Below are positions 1 through 7,956 of a stretch of DNA of 64,000 bases, one piece after another. The stretch comes from Pontibacter sp. Tf4 (GTDB lineage Bacteria > Bacteroidota > Bacteroidia > Cytophagales > Hymenobacteraceae). Location of the stretch: positions 186,001 through 250,000 of the forward strand of contig NZ_JACKZC010000003.1 of the NCBI RefSeq assembly GCF_014212495.1, read 5' to 3'. Within the stretch, counting starts at the first letter, position 1. Each line of letters starts with the position of its first letter. Both the position numbers and the translations under genes were made by a program. The notes under the pieces were generated by a model that worked only from the letters and a program-made list of their open reading frames with translations, did no database searches and was not told the DNA's origin.

Positions 1-896
1 AACCAGGCATAATGCATCCCGAATTTATTAGACACCATCGCCGGACCAGTGTGCGGACAACCATCGATCACCCAGTTGTCGGCGCTGATGCGTTCAGGCT
101 TAGAGAAGGTTTTACCACCATCTACAGAAACCAGGTGCATCATGTCGCGGATGCTGTCGTTCAGGATGCCGCGGTAAGCTACGTGCAGTTGCTGTGCCTG
201 GTCTAAATACAGGTCGGTGCGGCAGCATTGGCAGAGTTGCCTGTCGATTACTTTCTCCCCCACAAAACCGTTACGGCCATTGGTGCTGGCAAAATATAAA
301 CTGGAACCCTCCTTATCCGAATCTTTGCGCGAGTCAAGCCAGATAGCCCCTATTTCGCCGTTCGGCAGCACTTCCATGTCAAAATAGCGCTCGTCAATGC
401 TGTTCACGGTGTCTTCAGCCAGCTGCCTGGCTGTAGTCCAGCTTTTACCCCCGTCAAACGACTGTGTATAGAAAACGAGGCCGGCATAGCTGTTCTTCGG
501 GTTCGGGTTGCTTACCGGGAACATGGCCATAATGTCGCCATTCTCCCGGAAAAGGATTTTGGGCAGGTTCTCGTCGTGCGGGTGTACCGCGCTGGTAGTT
601 GGTATAGTTTGCGGGTTGCCAAAGATTTTTCCACCGTCTTCCGACACGGCGTAGACCATCTTGTAATGATCCAGCGTATCAGTAGCCTGCACCCAGCTCA
701 GTACTACGTTCCCGTTATGGTCTTTGGTAAGGAAAGGGCACGAAGCCGATAAGCCCTTTGCCGAAATAAGGGTTGGAGTAGACGGAGCTTCTGTCGTTTC
801 TGCAGGGTTCTCCGCCTTTTTCTGCTGGTTGCAACCCGCCACTATAAGCAGGGCAGCCAGAAAGCAGGTGTATAGAAAGTTGAAAGTGCGTGTCAT
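1..896 (-). CDS. BNR/sialidase-like lipoprotein, C-terminus beyond window
   Basis: Reading leftwards from ATG at 896, the frame stays open to the window edge (about 298 codons), so the C-terminus is missing. The protein begins with a lipoprotein signal ending in a lipobox (LLIVAGC), then a short disordered Glu/Thr/Pro stretch. Asp-box-like motifs (SFDGGKSW, SVDGGKTF) mark BNR repeats of a sialidase-type beta-propeller. A C-Q-C-C cluster at 222-233 could bind metal (inference). It follows the TonB receptor by 21 bp on the same strand, so it is probably the last gene of that operon and a surface or periplasmic lipoprotein working with the receptor. BNR folds are often not enzymes; true sialidase activity is not supported. 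Confidence 0.8.
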   Translation of the reverse strand, partial: MTRTFNFLYTCFLAALLIVAGCNQQKKAENPAETTEAPSTPTLISAKGLSASCPFLTKDHNGNVVLSWVQATDTLDHYKMVYAVSEDGGKIFGNPQTIPTTSAVHPHDENLPKILFRENGDIMAMFPVSNPNPKNSYAGLVFYTQSFDGGKSWTTARQLAEDTVNSIDERYFDMEVLPNGEIGAIWLDSRKDSDKEGSSLYFASTNGRNGFVGEKVIDRQLCQCCRTDLYLDQAQQLHVAYRGILNDSIRDMMHLVSVDGGKTFSKPERISADNWVIDGCPHTGPAMVSNKFGMHYAW

Positions 897-917
897 GGTT
901 TGTGCGGATTTTATAGT

Positions 918-3209
918 TTAGTTGGCCTTTGCGCCAAAAGTGTAGCCAACACCAACGTGAATGGTTCGTGGCGCGCCCTGGCGGTAACTTTTGCCATAGC
1001 TATATTTGTCTGCAGTAGTCGCGTATAGTTCATTGGTCAGGTTCAGGACGTTGGTCCATAGTTCCAGACCGCCAATCGTGTAGCCGATGCGTGCGTTCAG
1101 CAGGTCGTAGCCATTATATTTTTCAGAGTTGGCTGCATCCAGGTAATACTTGCCCATGTGCTGCCACTCCAGCCCCAGCCGCAGGCCTTTTACCATAGCC
1201 GGTTTGTACACAACTTCGGTGTTGCTGATAAAGCGTGGGGCCGTTGCCATTTCTTTGCCGTTCAGCTCCATGCCTTTTTCAGAGAAGTTGATGTAAGTAT
1301 GCCGGGCATTAGTGCCGCTGAAGCGGAAGTTCAGGTTCTCAACAGGAGCGTACTTCAGGGTATACTCCACGCCACGGTGGCGCGTGCGGCCGGCATTCTG
1401 GTTCTCATAAGAGCCATCTTCTAACCTCACCGACACGATCTCATTTGTTCCGTCCAGTTGGTACAGGCTTACATCCAGGTAACCTCTGGTATTGGCAAAA
1501 CTGATCCAGCCACCCAGCTCATAGTTGTTATAGTTAGCAGGTTTCAGGGTTGGCACCTGCACGCCGCGGTATAGTTCGGTTATCTGCGGAGGCGTAAAGC
1601 CCACGCTATAGTTGGCATAAACTCCTTTGTCCTTGCCCAGGTCGTAGGTCATACCTAGTTTTGGTGTCAGGCTTTTAAAACCGTTTTTCTCGTCGGGAGC
1701 ACCTGTAAAAGCGCCCGGCTGCAGGTGGTTGTCGAAGTTAAAATCGAGGCGGTCGTAGCGCAGGGCAGCCACCGCTTTCAGCCGCTCTACAGGGTTGATC
1801 TCGAACTGGGTGTAAACGGCGGTGTTCAGCAGGTCTACGCTATAGTTTGTCAGCAAAGTGCCGGTCTGGCTATAGTTGGTATACTTGCCAGTGGCATCGC
1901 GGTCAATCTCTGTCAGTTCTGCTTCGTAAGTTGCCGGGCTATAGTCTGCGCTGATTCCACTGATAAGCTGTGCATTCAGGAACGGGAACAAGGTTTTATG
2001 CTGCGCGATCAGACCATAGCTCTGAAAAGCATCCTCGTTGATTTCGCCTTTCGCCTTCAGCGGGTTATCCTTTATGTTTTTGATAGCATAAAAAGGATTC
2101 TGACCGATGGCGTTGTTGCGGTAAAAGGCTGTTAGCTGGGTGCTGTTCTGCGTGTTCCAGTTCTGTTCCAAAGTTGTGCGTAGGCGCAGGGCATTAATTT
2201 TGCGGTAGGTAAACGTGTGCAGGCTGCTGTACTCTTTGCTGTAGAAACGGGTGCTGTCCAGGCCGCCGGTCTGGTCGGTTTTATAGTCTACCAGGCTGGC
2301 AGAAGAGATCAGTTTGGTTCTGTTGCTGAAACTATAGTCTGCACGTAAGGTTAGGGCCAGTTTGTCGAAATCGCTGTGCTCGACGATGCCGTTGCGCTGA
2401 GCGGCATAATAACCCGCCACATACACGCCCAGTTTACCGAAGGTGTTGGATACACTGAAATCGGTACGGCGGTAGCCTTTGTCGCTGGTTTCGGCCTGTA
2501 GCCTGGCGGTAAAGATCTGTGCCGGAGCCTGTGTGATAAAGTTGATGGCGCCGCCAATAGCTTCGCTGCCGTACAACGACGACGCCGGCCCCCGGATCAC
2601 TTCAATGTTGCGCAGTGCACCCATGTTGATCTCGATCAGGGCGTTGTGGTTAAAGTTACCGGTCGTCCGGATCGGAATGCCATCTTCCAGGTATAAGAAC
2701 AGACTTTTGTACCCGATGGGCTGGCGGATGGCCATGGTGTGCTGCTCATTGCCCAGGTTTACCATATACACGCCGCTCACCTTGTTCAGCACCTGCTCCA
2801 GCGATGCCGCTTTGGTTTCGAGCAATACTTCCTTAGAGATGGCACTGATGGCAACCGGTGTTTCGGTGCGTACGGCAGCTTCGCGGCTGGCCGATACAAC
2901 AACCTGGTTCAGCTGATTGGAAGACGGGTGTAGTTGTACCAGCAGGTTACCTTTATTCGATGGCTTTTTCTGGGCATCGTAGCCGATGTAAGAGAACACC
3001 AGCGAGTCGGTGGCTATAGTTGCCGGCAGGTTAAACGTACCGTCGGCACCGCTTATAGTTCCGGTATTGGATTGTGTGGCGCGTATGTTAACGCCGTAAA
3101 GTGGTTCTTTGGTTAAGGCATCTATTACCTGCCCTTTGGTTATTGTCTGGGCATAGGTAGTGTGGCATAGGGCCAGCAGGCACGCCACGGTGCATATAAA
3201 ACTTCTCAT
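918..3209 (-). CDS. TonB-dependent outer membrane receptor
   Basis: A 763-residue outer membrane receptor. The open frame extends upstream to 3305, but the signal peptide (MRSFICTVACLLALCHTTYAQ) starts at 3209, so that start is chosen. After cleavage near residue 20 come a carboxypeptidase-regulatory-like domain (about 24-100, with GQVIDALTKEPLYGVN), a TonB-box-like stretch near VVVSASRE, a plug domain (about 115-225, with the conserved IEVIRGPASSLYGSEAIGGAINF) and a 22-strand-type barrel to the C-terminus. The family imports ferric chelates, cobalamin, other metals or oligomers using TonB energy. There is no SusD partner, so a metal-chelate substrate is more likely than a glycan; this is inferred from context, including the Cys-motif protein just upstream. 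The gene is dense in TATAGTT copies. Confidence 0.93.
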   Translation of the reverse strand: MRSFICTVACLLALCHTTYAQTITKGQVIDALTKEPLYGVNIRATQSNTGTISGADGTFNLPATIATDSLVFSYIGYDAQKKPSNKGNLLVQLHPSSNQLNQVVVSASREAAVRTETPVAISAISKEVLLETKAASLEQVLNKVSGVYMVNLGNEQHTMAIRQPIGYKSLFLYLEDGIPIRTTGNFNHNALIEINMGALRNIEVIRGPASSLYGSEAIGGAINFITQAPAQIFTARLQAETSDKGYRRTDFSVSNTFGKLGVYVAGYYAAQRNGIVEHSDFDKLALTLRADYSFSNRTKLISSASLVDYKTDQTGGLDSTRFYSKEYSSLHTFTYRKINALRLRTTLEQNWNTQNSTQLTAFYRNNAIGQNPFYAIKNIKDNPLKAKGEINEDAFQSYGLIAQHKTLFPFLNAQLISGISADYSPATYEAELTEIDRDATGKYTNYSQTGTLLTNYSVDLLNTAVYTQFEINPVERLKAVAALRYDRLDFNFDNHLQPGAFTGAPDEKNGFKSLTPKLGMTYDLGKDKGVYANYSVGFTPPQITELYRGVQVPTLKPANYNNYELGGWISFANTRGYLDVSLYQLDGTNEIVSVRLEDGSYENQNAGRTRHRGVEYTLKYAPVENLNFRFSGTNARHTYINFSEKGMELNGKEMATAPRFISNTEVVYKPAMVKGLRLGLEWQHMGKYYLDAANSEKYNGYDLLNARIGYTIGGLELWTNVLNLTNELYATTADKYSYGKSYRQGAPRTIHVGVGYTFGAKAN

Positions 3210-3316
3210 CAGGAAGCAGCATTTATAGTTTATCAGAAATTGAACGTGCGCAGCCATAGTTGCAACAGGTAAAAACCTGCGCAAAACCATGCATAAGCGG
3301 CACACTCGCCGTCGGG

Positions 3317-3694
3317 TTAAACTATAAATTGCGGTGGATGGAAGATGCTTTGGTAGGCAACAGAACTATAGCTGCATGTATAGCCGGTATGGTTGGTAAC
3401 TATAGTTGCCGGTCTGAACGGCTTCAGCGCAAAAAGGCTCTGGCAGAAAAGGTGTACCGGCGCTTCCTGCTTCTGGCCACGCTCGTTGGCCTGCTTGTCG
3501 GTGTCGTGCTGGGCTTTCAGTCTTTTGGTAAGCTGGCATTTACCTTCGCACTTCAGTTCGGGCTTGTCGCGGTTGATACATAGAAACTCCATGATGTACT
3601 CTTTGTTCGCCTGGTAATCTACCAGCACCAGCACCTTGCTAAAGGTCTGGAGCAGCATGACGGCCAGCAGGGATAGAACAAAAAGGTTTTTCAT
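3317..3694 (-). CDS. Small secreted protein with Cys motif, first gene of receptor operon
   Basis: A 125-residue protein with a hydrophobic N-terminus (MKNLFVLSLLAVMLLQTFSK) that serves as signal peptide or anchor. It then has a conserved-looking block CINRDKPELKCEGKCQL with Cys39, Cys49 and Cys53, a Lys/Gln-rich charged linker and two more Cys (84, 107). I recognise the C-x9-C-x3-C block as typical of short proteins encoded just before TonB receptors in Bacteroidota, but I know of no proven function. The 107-bp gap to the receptor start and common strand suggest co-transcription. The spaced cysteines would suit metal binding (inference). It is the promoter-proximal gene, with palindromes at 3701-3817 upstream. 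Confidence 0.72.
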   Translation of the reverse strand: MKNLFVLSLLAVMLLQTFSKVLVLVDYQANKEYIMEFLCINRDKPELKCEGKCQLTKRLKAQHDTDKQANERGQKQEAPVHLFCQSLFALKPFRPATIVTNHTGYTCSYSSVAYQSIFHPPQFIV

Positions 3695-3700
3695 GGTCTG

Positions 3701-3754
3701 TTTCGTTACGAAAGTAATACAAGATTAGATCTCTATGCTTGTATTTCGATACAA
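3701..3754 (-). promoter_or_regulatory. Inverted repeats upstream of the receptor operon
   Basis: Two perfect inverted repeats lie just upstream of the gene starting at 3694: TTTCG-TTA-CGAAA at 3701-3713, and TTGTAT-TTCG-ATACAA at 3739-3754. Their position between an FNR-like box and the start codon suits operators or a promoter-overlapping regulator site. Which regulator binds cannot be told from sequence. Confidence 0.45.
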
Positions 3755-3778
3755 AAGTATACCCTGCTTCCCTGCAAA

Positions 3779-3817
3779 TTGATGACCTGCATCAACATTA
3801 CAATTGATCTTTATCAA
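3779..3817 (-). promoter_or_regulatory. FNR/CRP-type box candidates
   Basis: TTGAT-CTTT-ATCAA at 3804-3817 matches the FNR consensus TTGATnnnnATCAA exactly. A second half-site pair with a 7-bp spacer, TTGAT-GACCTGC-ATCAA, lies next to it at 3779-3795. They end one base short of the corA stop codon and are 85-110 bp upstream of the small Cys-motif gene transcribed leftwards. The match is seen directly; oxygen- or redox-responsive control of the receptor operon is an inference. Confidence 0.5.
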
Positions 3818-4726
3818 TCAGAGCCAGCCTTTCCGCCTGAACCACATGTAAATAACCGCCGTGATGAGCAGCATTACCAGCATGATGAGTGGATAACCAT
3901 AAACGGAATACAGCTCGGGCATAAACTTAAAATTCATGCCGTAAATACCAACTATAAAGGTAAGCGGCATAAAAAACACCGAGAAAATGGTAAGCACCCG
4001 CATCACCTCGTTGGTGCGCTGCGACGATAAGGAGATGTAAACATTTACCAGGTGGTTGGCACTGTCGTTCAGCTCGTCGTAAAGGGTGGTCATGTGCACG
4101 TATAGGTCCTGCATGTCCTGCATTTCCGTAGACGAGAGCTTCTGCAGCCTAAGATGGTCCAGGATCACTTCCGATAACTTGATCACACGTTTCGAAACAG
4201 CTACTTTGCGCTTGAGGTGGTACAGCCCTTTGGTAAGCGACACCGGCTTTGCCTGCAGAAAGGTTTTCGTCTCGTAATAATCCAGGTCATCGGCCAGTTT
4301 GTCGGCGGGTACAGCAAATGTACGGAAGGCAGCCCGCACAAGGCGTGTGAGCAGGTTGGAGCTCTTCTTTATCTGGCCTGTCTCGATGTACTTCTCTATT
4401 ATCTCAGGAATAAACTCGACCGGGTATTTATGCACCGTGATCACAAACTGCTCGTGGTAAAAGATCGACACTTTATTGGTGAGTTCCTGTATGGTGTCGG
4501 CCTCGATGTGGGCTTTGGTATCGAAGATGCGGGTAATGATGAAGACGATGTTGTTGGCGATCTCGTACTTGGGCAGGTGCTCGGGTTGCAGACAGTCGCG
4601 CAACGACGACGGATGTAGGCCGTATTTCTGCCCCAGTTCCTGCAGTTCATCAGCAGTCGGGTTCTCAACATCTATCCACTCCCAGCTTTTATCGGGGGCT
4701 GTAAACAGGGTTTTATGCACGGGCAA
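3818..4726 (-). CDS. corA: CorA family magnesium/cobalt transporter
   Basis: A 302-residue divalent cation channel. It has the long soluble, helix-rich N-terminal domain, two C-terminal membrane helices and the signature YGMN (Gly-Met-Asn about 263-265) in the loop between them, then the positively charged end RRKGWL. CorA forms inner-membrane pentamers that admit Mg2+ and sometimes Co2+ or Ni2+; ZntB-type zinc transporters share the fold, so the ion is not certain. The length is somewhat short but normal for the family. It is followed downstream by the FNR-like box and the next operon. The upstream POT gene is separated by a terminator-like hairpin, so it is probably transcribed alone. Confidence 0.9.
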   Translation of the reverse strand: MPVHKTLFTAPDKSWEWIDVENPTADELQELGQKYGLHPSSLRDCLQPEHLPKYEIANNIVFIITRIFDTKAHIEADTIQELTNKVSIFYHEQFVITVHKYPVEFIPEIIEKYIETGQIKKSSNLLTRLVRAAFRTFAVPADKLADDLDYYETKTFLQAKPVSLTKGLYHLKRKVAVSKRVIKLSEVILDHLRLQKLSSTEMQDMQDLYVHMTTLYDELNDSANHLVNVYISLSSQRTNEVMRVLTIFSVFFMPLTFIVGIYGMNFKFMPELYSVYGYPLIMLVMLLITAVIYMWFRRKGWL

Positions 4727-4830
4727 TGTGTTTAGGGTTTTACTACATCTACTCTCTACGCAGCAGCAAATGCGTAGTTAAAAGCTGCTAAAAGTATGGA
4801 ATTAACAGACAAAAACAGCCTGCAAACAAA

Positions 4831-4862
4831 AGATCCGCCCAAACTATAGCTCAGGCGGATCT
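4831..4862 (-). terminator. Rho-independent terminator of the peptide transporter
   Basis: A 9-bp perfect stem AGATCCGCC / GGCGGATCT is followed, reading leftwards, by TTTTGTTTG. It lies 24 bp after the stop of the POT transporter. The loop holds a copy of the iterated AACTATA motif. Confidence 0.75.
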
Positions 4863-4885
4863 CCGTAAGTATGTAATCTATAAGT

Positions 4886-6538
4886 TTAGCTCTTACCCGT
4901 ATGCTCCTTCACGATCTGGCGCAGCCATTTCAGCATCAGGAAAATAGCCAGCGCGGCCAGCAGCGAACCCACACAGTTTACCAGGAAGAAGTAGGCTTTG
5001 TGGTCGTATTTATCCCACATACTGGCCAGCACCCCCGATAATTTGTTACCGATAGACGTAGCCAGGAACCAGCCACCCATCATCAGGGCCGTTAAGCGCG
5101 GCGGGCTCAGCTTAGATACAAGCGACAGTCCCATCGGGCTCAGGAATAGTTCTCCTATAGTTATAACGGCGTAGGAACCAACCAGCCACATAGCAGAGCT
5201 CTTTTCAGCACCGTTCATACCGGCGTACACGGCTCCTACCATTACCAGCGTACTCATGGCAGTAATCACCAGACCCCACATAATTTTAGCAGGCGTTGAT
5301 GGCTCTTTGCCACGCTGGCGCAGGAACGCGAAAAACCAAACCACCAGCGGCGTAAGCAGGATCACGAAGAACGGATTAATGGACTGGAAAAGCTCTGTAG
5401 AGATCAGCGATAAAGGCTTGCCCTCTTCCGGCCACTGCGACTTCGGCAGGTTGTTCAGGTAAGGCGCCACTCCTTCTTTGGTGATCACTTTGCCTTCTGC
5501 GTCTGTACGCGCTCTGAAGTTTTCATCGTAATCCGGAACGGTAGCGGTACTCTGGTCTACTTCCTGCACCATGCCAATGGCACCGGCAGGTCCTTCCAGC
5601 CCCGATACCATTTCGCGGTCGGTGTAGTATTCGGCCCAGGTAGTAAGCGCGGTTCCGTTTTGTTTAAAGATAGCCCAGAACACGATAACCACCGCAAATA
5701 TAGATAGCAGCGCTGCAATCGGTCTCTTGTCTTCTGCTGATGCACGTGCCCAGAGCGAGCCGTAGAACACCATGATCGGAATAGCGCCAAAGATGAAAGC
5801 GTCTGTAGAGTTAGAGCCGAAAATATCGCCCGGTATCAGTACCCAGCCCAGCACACCGGCTATTACGGCAGGCAATATCACAATACCGAAAATACGCATC
5901 AGCGACATATCGTTTTTAGCGGCAGGTTTCAGTACATCGGCATCTTTGTAGTGTTTGTTACCCAGCCAGAAAATAAGCACACCCAGCAACATACCTACAC
6001 CGGCCGCGGCAAACGCATAGCCCCAGCCATAGTTATTACGCAGGTAAGAGGCCACGAACGGTGCAATAAAAGCACCCACGTTTATGCCCATGTAAAAGAT
6101 GTTATAGCCGGTATCTTTCTGCTCCTGGTATTCAGGTGCCGCATACAAACCACCTAATAAAGTAGAGATATTCGGTTTAAAGAAGCCGTTACCAATAATG
6201 ATAAGGCCAAGCGAAGCTACCATCGCCAGATCGCCGGGCAGCGCCAGGCCCATGTAGCCAAGGGCCATCAGGATACCGCCAATAGAAATGGACAATCGGT
6301 AACCCAGCACACGGTCTGCCAGCAGACCACCTACAAACGGTGTTAAGTAAACAAACGCGATAAACGTACCGAATATATCCGATGCATTTTCTTTAGATAA
6401 GCCAAGGCCACCGTTCTGTGCATCGATCATGTACAGGAAGAAGATGGCCAGCATCAGGTAGAAGCCGAAGCGCTCCCACATTTCAGAAAAGAACAGGTAA
6501 TAGAGTCCTTTAGGGTGTTTGGATTTGGTTGTAGACAT
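4886..6538 (-). CDS. POT/PTR2 family proton-coupled oligopeptide transporter
   Basis: A 550-residue multi-pass inner-membrane protein of the major facilitator superfamily. The first helix carries the POT signature E-x-x-E-R-F (residues 19-24, in SEMWERFGFY), which couples proton entry to di-/tripeptide uptake. About 14 hydrophobic segments can be seen. A long polar loop in the middle (around residues 300-370, with TTWAEYYTDREM) is typical of the Bacteroidota subfamily. The ATG at 6538 gives a normal N-terminus with no signal peptide. It is transcribed divergently from the small secreted gene at 6757, so the 6539-6756 gap holds promoters for both. Substrate range is inferred from the family only. 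Confidence 0.93.
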   Translation of the reverse strand: MSTTKSKHPKGLYYLFFSEMWERFGFYLMLAIFFLYMIDAQNGGLGLSKENASDIFGTFIAFVYLTPFVGGLLADRVLGYRLSISIGGILMALGYMGLALPGDLAMVASLGLIIIGNGFFKPNISTLLGGLYAAPEYQEQKDTGYNIFYMGINVGAFIAPFVASYLRNNYGWGYAFAAAGVGMLLGVLIFWLGNKHYKDADVLKPAAKNDMSLMRIFGIVILPAVIAGVLGWVLIPGDIFGSNSTDAFIFGAIPIMVFYGSLWARASAEDKRPIAALLSIFAVVIVFWAIFKQNGTALTTWAEYYTDREMVSGLEGPAGAIGMVQEVDQSTATVPDYDENFRARTDAEGKVITKEGVAPYLNNLPKSQWPEEGKPLSLISTELFQSINPFFVILLTPLVVWFFAFLRQRGKEPSTPAKIMWGLVITAMSTLVMVGAVYAGMNGAEKSSAMWLVGSYAVITIGELFLSPMGLSLVSKLSPPRLTALMMGGWFLATSIGNKLSGVLASMWDKYDHKAYFFLVNCVGSLLAALAIFLMLKWLRQIVKEHTGKS

Positions 6539-6756
6539 GTAGGTGTTAGATAAATAATGCCTGAAAATAAGCAGACTTTACAAATCTGCCAAGAAACCGG
6601 GTTAAATCAGGCGCTGAATTCGAGGGATTATTGCCCCTGCTCCTGCTGAATCAGCAGGGCAAATAACACAATGTAAAAATCTTTTTGCCATATAGTTGTT
6701 TTACAGCCGGCTGCAGTATTCCTTTGCGGGTTAATTTGGAAAAAGCATATTCTCTG

Positions 6757-7086
6757 ATGCAAAAACTGCGGGTCTTGTTACTGATTTTACTGTGCAGTGT
6801 GCTGCTTTTGCCGCAGCCTGTGTCCGCGTTTCCTGCCATCACGCAGGAGCCTGTTATGCAGACTTCCAAAGCTGATCCGGCGCCGGTGGCAACGCTTACC
6901 GCCGAAACTATAGTTTCTGAAAATCAGGCTGTTCTCAACATTTGCAAAGTAGAATTACACTCTGTACTTTATCAGGAACTGTCTTTGGTTTACATGACGG
7001 AGAGCGGGATCAGGGGTGTTTCAGCTTTTCCTGCGGCTGCCTTACATGCCAACGGCCTGCATATCATCTTCACGGCAGGCCCATAA
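6757..7086 (+). CDS. Small secreted protein, unknown function
   Basis: I do not recognise this 109-residue protein. The open frame begins at 6685, but the signal peptide (MQKLRVLLLILLCSVLLLPQPVSA) begins at 6757. The mature part is short, has Thr/Val-rich repeats of the iterated motif (ETIVSENQ), a single Cys in NICKVEL and ends in a hydrophobic segment, GLHIIFTAGP. The protein encoded at 12776 has the same layout: signal, one conserved Cys region followed by a Leu/Tyr helix, hydrophobic C-terminal segment, and a Gly-Pro end. Both sit just before a transporter gene in the same run. They may be diverged paralogues; a transporter-associated periplasmic or membrane role is speculative. Confidence 0.55.
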   Translation: MQKLRVLLLILLCSVLLLPQPVSAFPAITQEPVMQTSKADPAPVATLTAETIVSENQAVLNICKVELHSVLYQELSLVYMTESGIRGVSAFPAAALHANGLHIIFTAGP

Positions 7087-7187
7087 TCCATTCATTCCGG
7101 TAACTATAGTTATATGGTCTGTTCCATTGCCCGGCGTGGCAACAGGTTCACCTGTCCTTTCATTTATATTTAAATTTTATCGTTACT

Positions 7188-7844
7188 ATGTTGGAGCTCA
7201 TTCAGCACCTGATCAGTTTTATTCTGCACATAGACCAGCACCTGGTAGATCTGCTGAACCAGTATGAAAGCTGGATCTACCTCATCCTGTTCCTCATTAT
7301 TTTCTGCGAAACGGGCCTGGTGGTTACGCCTTTCCTGCCCGGCGACTCACTGCTGTTTGCCCTGGGTGCCCTGGCAGCACTGCCATCATCCGGCCTTAAT
7401 GTGTGGTTCCTGATCGTATTACTGGTTATTGCAGCCATACTCGGCGACTCGTTCAACTATTATACCGGCCACAAGCTCGGGAAAAAGTTTTACAACAAGG
7501 ATTACTGGTTCCTGCGCCAGTCGCACCTGCGCGAAGCCGAGAAGTTTTATGTAAAGTATGGTGGCCGCACCATTATCTATGCCCGCTTTGTACCTATTGT
7601 GCGCACCTTTGCCCCTTTTGTAGCCGGTATGGGCAGCATGAACTATAAGCGCTTCATTATCTTTAACGTGGTGGGGGCTCTGGTCTGGGTTATTTTCTTT
7701 ATCATGGTCGGTTACCTGTTTGGCAACCTGCCGGGCGTTCGCTCCAACTTCTCGCTGCTCATTCTGGGTATTATTGCCGTCTCGGTGATGCCGCCTATTT
7801 ACACCATTATCAAGCAACGCATGGCCACTTCAAAGCAGTCGTAA
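7188..7844 (+). CDS. DedA family membrane protein (VTT domain)
   Basis: A 218-residue integral membrane protein. It has the DedA/VTT-domain layout: an N-terminal re-entrant region with acidic and Pro-Gly residues (FCETGLVVTPFLPGDSLLF), the G-D-x-x-x-Y-x-x-G-x-x-x-G block (LGDSFNYYTGHKLG) and the Arg-containing ARFVPIVRTFAPFVAG motif, followed by two or three helices. Members act as flippases for undecaprenyl phosphate or phosphatidylethanolamine and affect proton-motive force and envelope integrity. It starts 101 bp after the small secreted gene and 112 bp before kup on the same strand, so it probably belongs to the transporter run. Confidence 0.92.
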   Translation: MLELIQHLISFILHIDQHLVDLLNQYESWIYLILFLIIFCETGLVVTPFLPGDSLLFALGALAALPSSGLNVWFLIVLLVIAAILGDSFNYYTGHKLGKKFYNKDYWFLRQSHLREAEKFYVKYGGRTIIYARFVPIVRTFAPFVAGMGSMNYKRFIIFNVVGALVWVIFFIMVGYLFGNLPGVRSNFSLLILGIIAVSVMPPIYTIIKQRMATSKQS

Positions 7845-7956
7845 GTACCATTTTTTCCTTCGTGATAACAATAAATAAAACAGGCTAAAAAAGCGCTTTA
7901 TTTCAAACTTATCACCCTGTTATACATGTTGTAGGGTAGTTTTTATACAACCATTA

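Noticed and set aside
1725-2135. Long open frames on the strand opposite the TonB receptor and other genes
   Set aside because: They mirror strongly supported genes and show no protein features of their own.
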